Assembly: GCF_001424585.1 (NCBI RefSeq)
Contig: NZ_LMPJ01000001.1
Coordinates: 1,056,450-1,120,449, forward strand
Direction: 5' to 3'
Source: Chryseobacterium sp. Leaf180
GTDB lineage: Bacteria; Bacteroidota; Bacteroidia; Flavobacteriales; Weeksellaceae
Length of the DNA: 64,000 bases
Shown here: positions 62,182-64,000 of the stretch, one piece after another
Layout: each line of letters opens with the position of its first letter
Position numbering within the stretch: the first letter of the stretch is position 1
Translations under genes and position numbers: made by a program
Notes under the pieces: generated by a model
Databases searched by the model: none
Seen by the model: only the letters and a program-made list of their open reading frames with translations
Told to the model about the DNA's origin: nothing

Positions 62182-62616
62182 ATGAAAAGAAAAATAGCCA
62201 TCGCATGCGACCACGCAGGTTTTGAATACAAAGAAATCCTTAAAAAAGAGCTTGGAGAGCAGTTTGAAATTCAGGATTTCGGGACGTATTCCACAGATTC
62301 TGTTGATTATCCGGATTTTGTACATCCTTCGGCAACGTCTGTGGAAAATGGCGAAAATGAACTCGGAATTCTCATCTGTGGAAGCGGAAACGGCGTACAG
62401 ATCACCGCAAACAAACATCAGAAAATCCGCTGTGCACTTTGCTGGATGCCCGAAATTGCAGAGTTGGCAAGACAGCACAATGACGCCAATATGATTTCAA
62501 TTCCGGCGCGATTTATTTCTAAAGAGCAGGCGATCGAAATTGCCAAAAAGTTTCTGTCGACCGCATTTGAAGGCGGCAGACACCAGACGAGAGTTGATAA
62601 AATCGCGTTTTGCTAA
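62182..62616 (+). CDS. rpiB: Ribose-5-phosphate isomerase B
   Basis: 144 residues. KIAIACDHAGFEYKEILKKE, DFGTYSTDSVDYPDFVHPSA, ILICGSGNGVQITANKHQKI (catalytic Cys and His region) and ARQHNDANMISIPARFIS are the RpiB/LacAB motifs. Interconverts ribose-5-P and ribulose-5-P in the pentose phosphate pathway. Starts 15 bases after the preceding stop, so probably in one operon with the DUF4139 gene. Confidence 0.95.
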   Translation: MKRKIAIACDHAGFEYKEILKKELGEQFEIQDFGTYSTDSVDYPDFVHPSATSVENGENELGILICGSGNGVQITANKHQKIRCALCWMPEIAELARQHNDANMISIPARFISKEQAIEIAKKFLSTAFEGGRHQTRVDKIAFC

Positions 62617-62621
62617 ATGAT

Positions 62622-62655
62622 AAAAGCCTGTAAATGAGTTTGCAGGCTTTTTATT
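62622..62655 (+). terminator. rpiB terminator
   Basis: AAAAGCCTG / CAGGCTTTT stem with a T-rich tail right after the rpiB stop. Confidence 0.8.
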
Positions 62656-62675
62656 TTTAAAAGATTATCTTTGCT

Positions 62676-62720
62676 GCAGCATTCTGCATTTCCGTGGCAG
62701 AATCTTCGGTACAATGCTGC
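62676..62720. repeat. Inverted repeats in the leader of the following gene
   Basis: GCAGCATT (62676-62683) with AATGCTGC (62713-62720) and an internal ATTCTGC (62681-62687) with GCAGAAT (62697-62703): two alternative hairpins that share the ATT and so cannot both form fully. Could be a structured mRNA leader; weak. Confidence 0.35.
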
Positions 62721-62794
62721 TGAAGCTGTAAAATCCTTTTGTTTTTTAATGTAAATTTAGTGTGCATCGGGCTGTAAAGCGGTGTTTTTATTCA

Positions 62795-63523
62795 ATGAAA
62801 AAAAAATTGCTTTTTTTATTTTCTGGACTATATTTTTTACCTGCTGCGCAGAGTTTATACGCTGATTCAACCAAAAATATAAGGAATTGGGAGGAAGAAG
62901 TTGACTGCAATACTCAGCGTACAAACAGCAAAAAATTATATCAGCTTTTCAAAAAAGAGGAAAAGAAAATTGATTATAAGCCGCTGAGTGCAATCATCAT
63001 AAATGATTTAGATACTAACAACCTGACGGACCGAAATATTATTTTCAAATTATATACGACAGAGACGGTTTATGCGGCATTCACAATTTGTGCATACAAT
63101 ATAAACACAAAAAATCCAAACTACAATTATCTTAATTTTTACACTCCGGAAAACATAAAATTGTTGCAGAAAAAAGTAAAGAAAAATCTGTATTTTGATC
63201 TCAGCGATTCGAAGTTTGAAAATAATGAGTACCGACCGCTCAAAGAAGAAACGATAAAACATCCTTTTTATAATTATCTGTCTAATTTAAAAAGTGCGGA
63301 TAAAAGTATCTGTTATGATCCTGAAACAACGGTGAGTGAGCCAGGAACTTTAAATGGAGCCGGCGGCATACAGCTTGGCTTTAGAAATCATTTAGGTGGA
63401 ATTGTTGTTGTAAAATATGATTATTTTATTTATAAAAGGTTCTCGCCAACAATTTTTAAAACGTATCTGTTTAAAGATAAAAATTGGACCGAGATACCGA
63501 CAAAAGAGGAGTATTTATTTTAA
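62795..63523 (+). CDS. Secreted protein of unknown function
   Basis: 242 residues from the ATG at 62795, chosen because it opens a clear signal peptide (KKKLLFLFSGLYFLPAAQSL); the frame extends 11 codons upstream through a GTG. Mature part is Lys/Asn-rich, with NTQRTNSKKLYQLFKKEEKK, ETVYAAFTICAYNINTKNPN and a beta-rich C-terminal part (IQLGFRNHLGGIVVVKYDYF). No family recognised. Periplasmic or surface protein in a typical flavobacterial accessory position between rpiB and rnr. Confidence 0.75.
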   Translation: MKKKLLFLFSGLYFLPAAQSLYADSTKNIRNWEEEVDCNTQRTNSKKLYQLFKKEEKKIDYKPLSAIIINDLDTNNLTDRNIIFKLYTTETVYAAFTICAYNINTKNPNYNYLNFYTPENIKLLQKKVKKNLYFDLSDSKFENNEYRPLKEETIKHPFYNYLSNLKSADKSICYDPETTVSEPGTLNGAGGIQLGFRNHLGGIVVVKYDYFIYKRFSPTIFKTYLFKDKNWTEIPTKEEYLF

Positions 63524-63689
63524 TATATATAACTAAAGTCTTTCACTTATTTAACATTGAATATTTTTATTCTCTATAAATTTTTGAAAAAAGCGGACAT
63601 TTTTTTCAGAACAATAAAAATTAACATTTAGAAAGAAAATATTTCCAAATACAAATGAAAGGAAATACATTTATACAAATAAATTAAAA

Positions 63690-64000
63690 ATGGCAAAAAA
63701 GAAAAAATATATAAGTCAGAAAAATGATCATAAAATCATGGAAATCGGGAAACTGATTATGCGTTTTATGAATCAGAATCAAACCAAAGTCTACAATTAC
63801 AAACAGATTTCAGACGGTATTGATTATAAAAACCCGCGTCAGCGCGAGATGGTAATTCAGGCTTTGCACAAGCTTCAAAGCGTACAGCGAATTAAAGAAA
63901 CAGACAAAGGAAAATACAGCATCAATCTGAATATTGAAGGCACTTTGACGGGAACGATCGATTTTAACCAAAGCGGAAATGCGTACGTTACGGTCGAAAA
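63690..64000 (+). CDS. rnr: Ribonuclease R, partial (N-terminus; continues past right edge)
   Basis: First 103 codons. Basic N-terminus (AKKKKYISQKN), a winged-helix segment MEIGKLIMRFMNQNQTKVYN / YKQISDGIDYKNPRQREMVI, then the start of the first cold-shock-like OB domain GTLTGTIDFNQSGNAYVTV. This is the RNase R layout. The hydrolytic RNB domain must lie beyond the window. Degrades structured RNA. Confidence 0.88.
   Translation, partial: MAKKKKYISQKNDHKIMEIGKLIMRFMNQNQTKVYNYKQISDGIDYKNPRQREMVIQALHKLQSVQRIKETDKGKYSINLNIEGTLTGTIDFNQSGNAYVTVE

Overview
The window looks like a chromosome segment of a flavobacterium of the Chryseobacterium type (Bacteroidota, Weeksellaceae-like). The clues are a SusC/SusD pair, a GLPGLI-family protein, 2TM-domain proteins beside a LytS/LytTR two-component pair, a MurF-alanine racemase fusion, genes without Shine-Dalgarno sites, and low-GC housekeeping sequence. 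The genus is an inference from gene content.

Layout. 1-3480: a visibly GC-richer susC/susD-type pair on the minus strand (susD runs off the left edge). 3481-4185: a gene-free stretch with a terminator-like hairpin in the susC leader, a REP-like palindrome and a 107-bp imperfect palindrome. 4186-14570: a very AT-rich accessory island. It holds a small HTH protein, an orphan immunity-like gene next to a broken EndoU toxin, a membrane protein, a Gabija-like GajA/GajB pair (OLD-type ATPase-TOPRIM nuclease plus compact UvrD-like helicase), a MazG-like pyrophosphohydrolase, a HigB/HigA-like pair whose second member carries an ImmA/IrrE protease domain, and a tightly overlapping three-gene operon: thymidylate-synthase homologue, uracil-DNA-glycosylase-fold protein, putative base-pyrophosphorylase/HhH-glycosylase-like protein. 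The thymidylate-synthase homologue has Asp at the position that selects dUMP in ThyA (E. coli Asn177). Asp there is typical of dCMP-specific enzymes such as T4 dCMP hydroxymethylase, so the operon looks like a nucleotide/base-modification system and is the most novel part of the window. The island ends at a three-tRNA operon (Leu-TAG, Gly-GCC, Leu-TAA) at 14572-14862.

14870-64000: core chromosome. It holds a DUF3127 OB-fold protein, aat, an EamA transporter, a TPR protein, glmM-type phosphohexomutase, feoA-feoB plus a Cys-rich partner, a GLPGLI protein and its TonB-type receptor, DinB, a JmjC/cupin protein, glycosyltransferase, clpC, mnmA, the LytTR/LytS region with four 2TM domains, a TonB receptor, prc, surE, a radical-SAM operon with an Lgt-like protein and two tiny paralogous membrane proteins, guaC, fabG, rsmI, tdk, murF-alr, a patatin/BamA type Vd protein, ybeY, mnmG, a methyltransferase, pgk, a DUF4139 protein, rpiB and the start of rnr.

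Two perfect 16-bp parS sites (TGTTTCACGTGAAACA) flank mnmG. About 2.5 kb further on, a 598-bp gene-free region between pgk and the DUF4139 gene holds a perfect TTATCCACA DnaA box, two further close matches and AT-rich tracts. Together these suggest that the window contains or lies beside the chromosomal replication origin. dnaA itself is not in the window.
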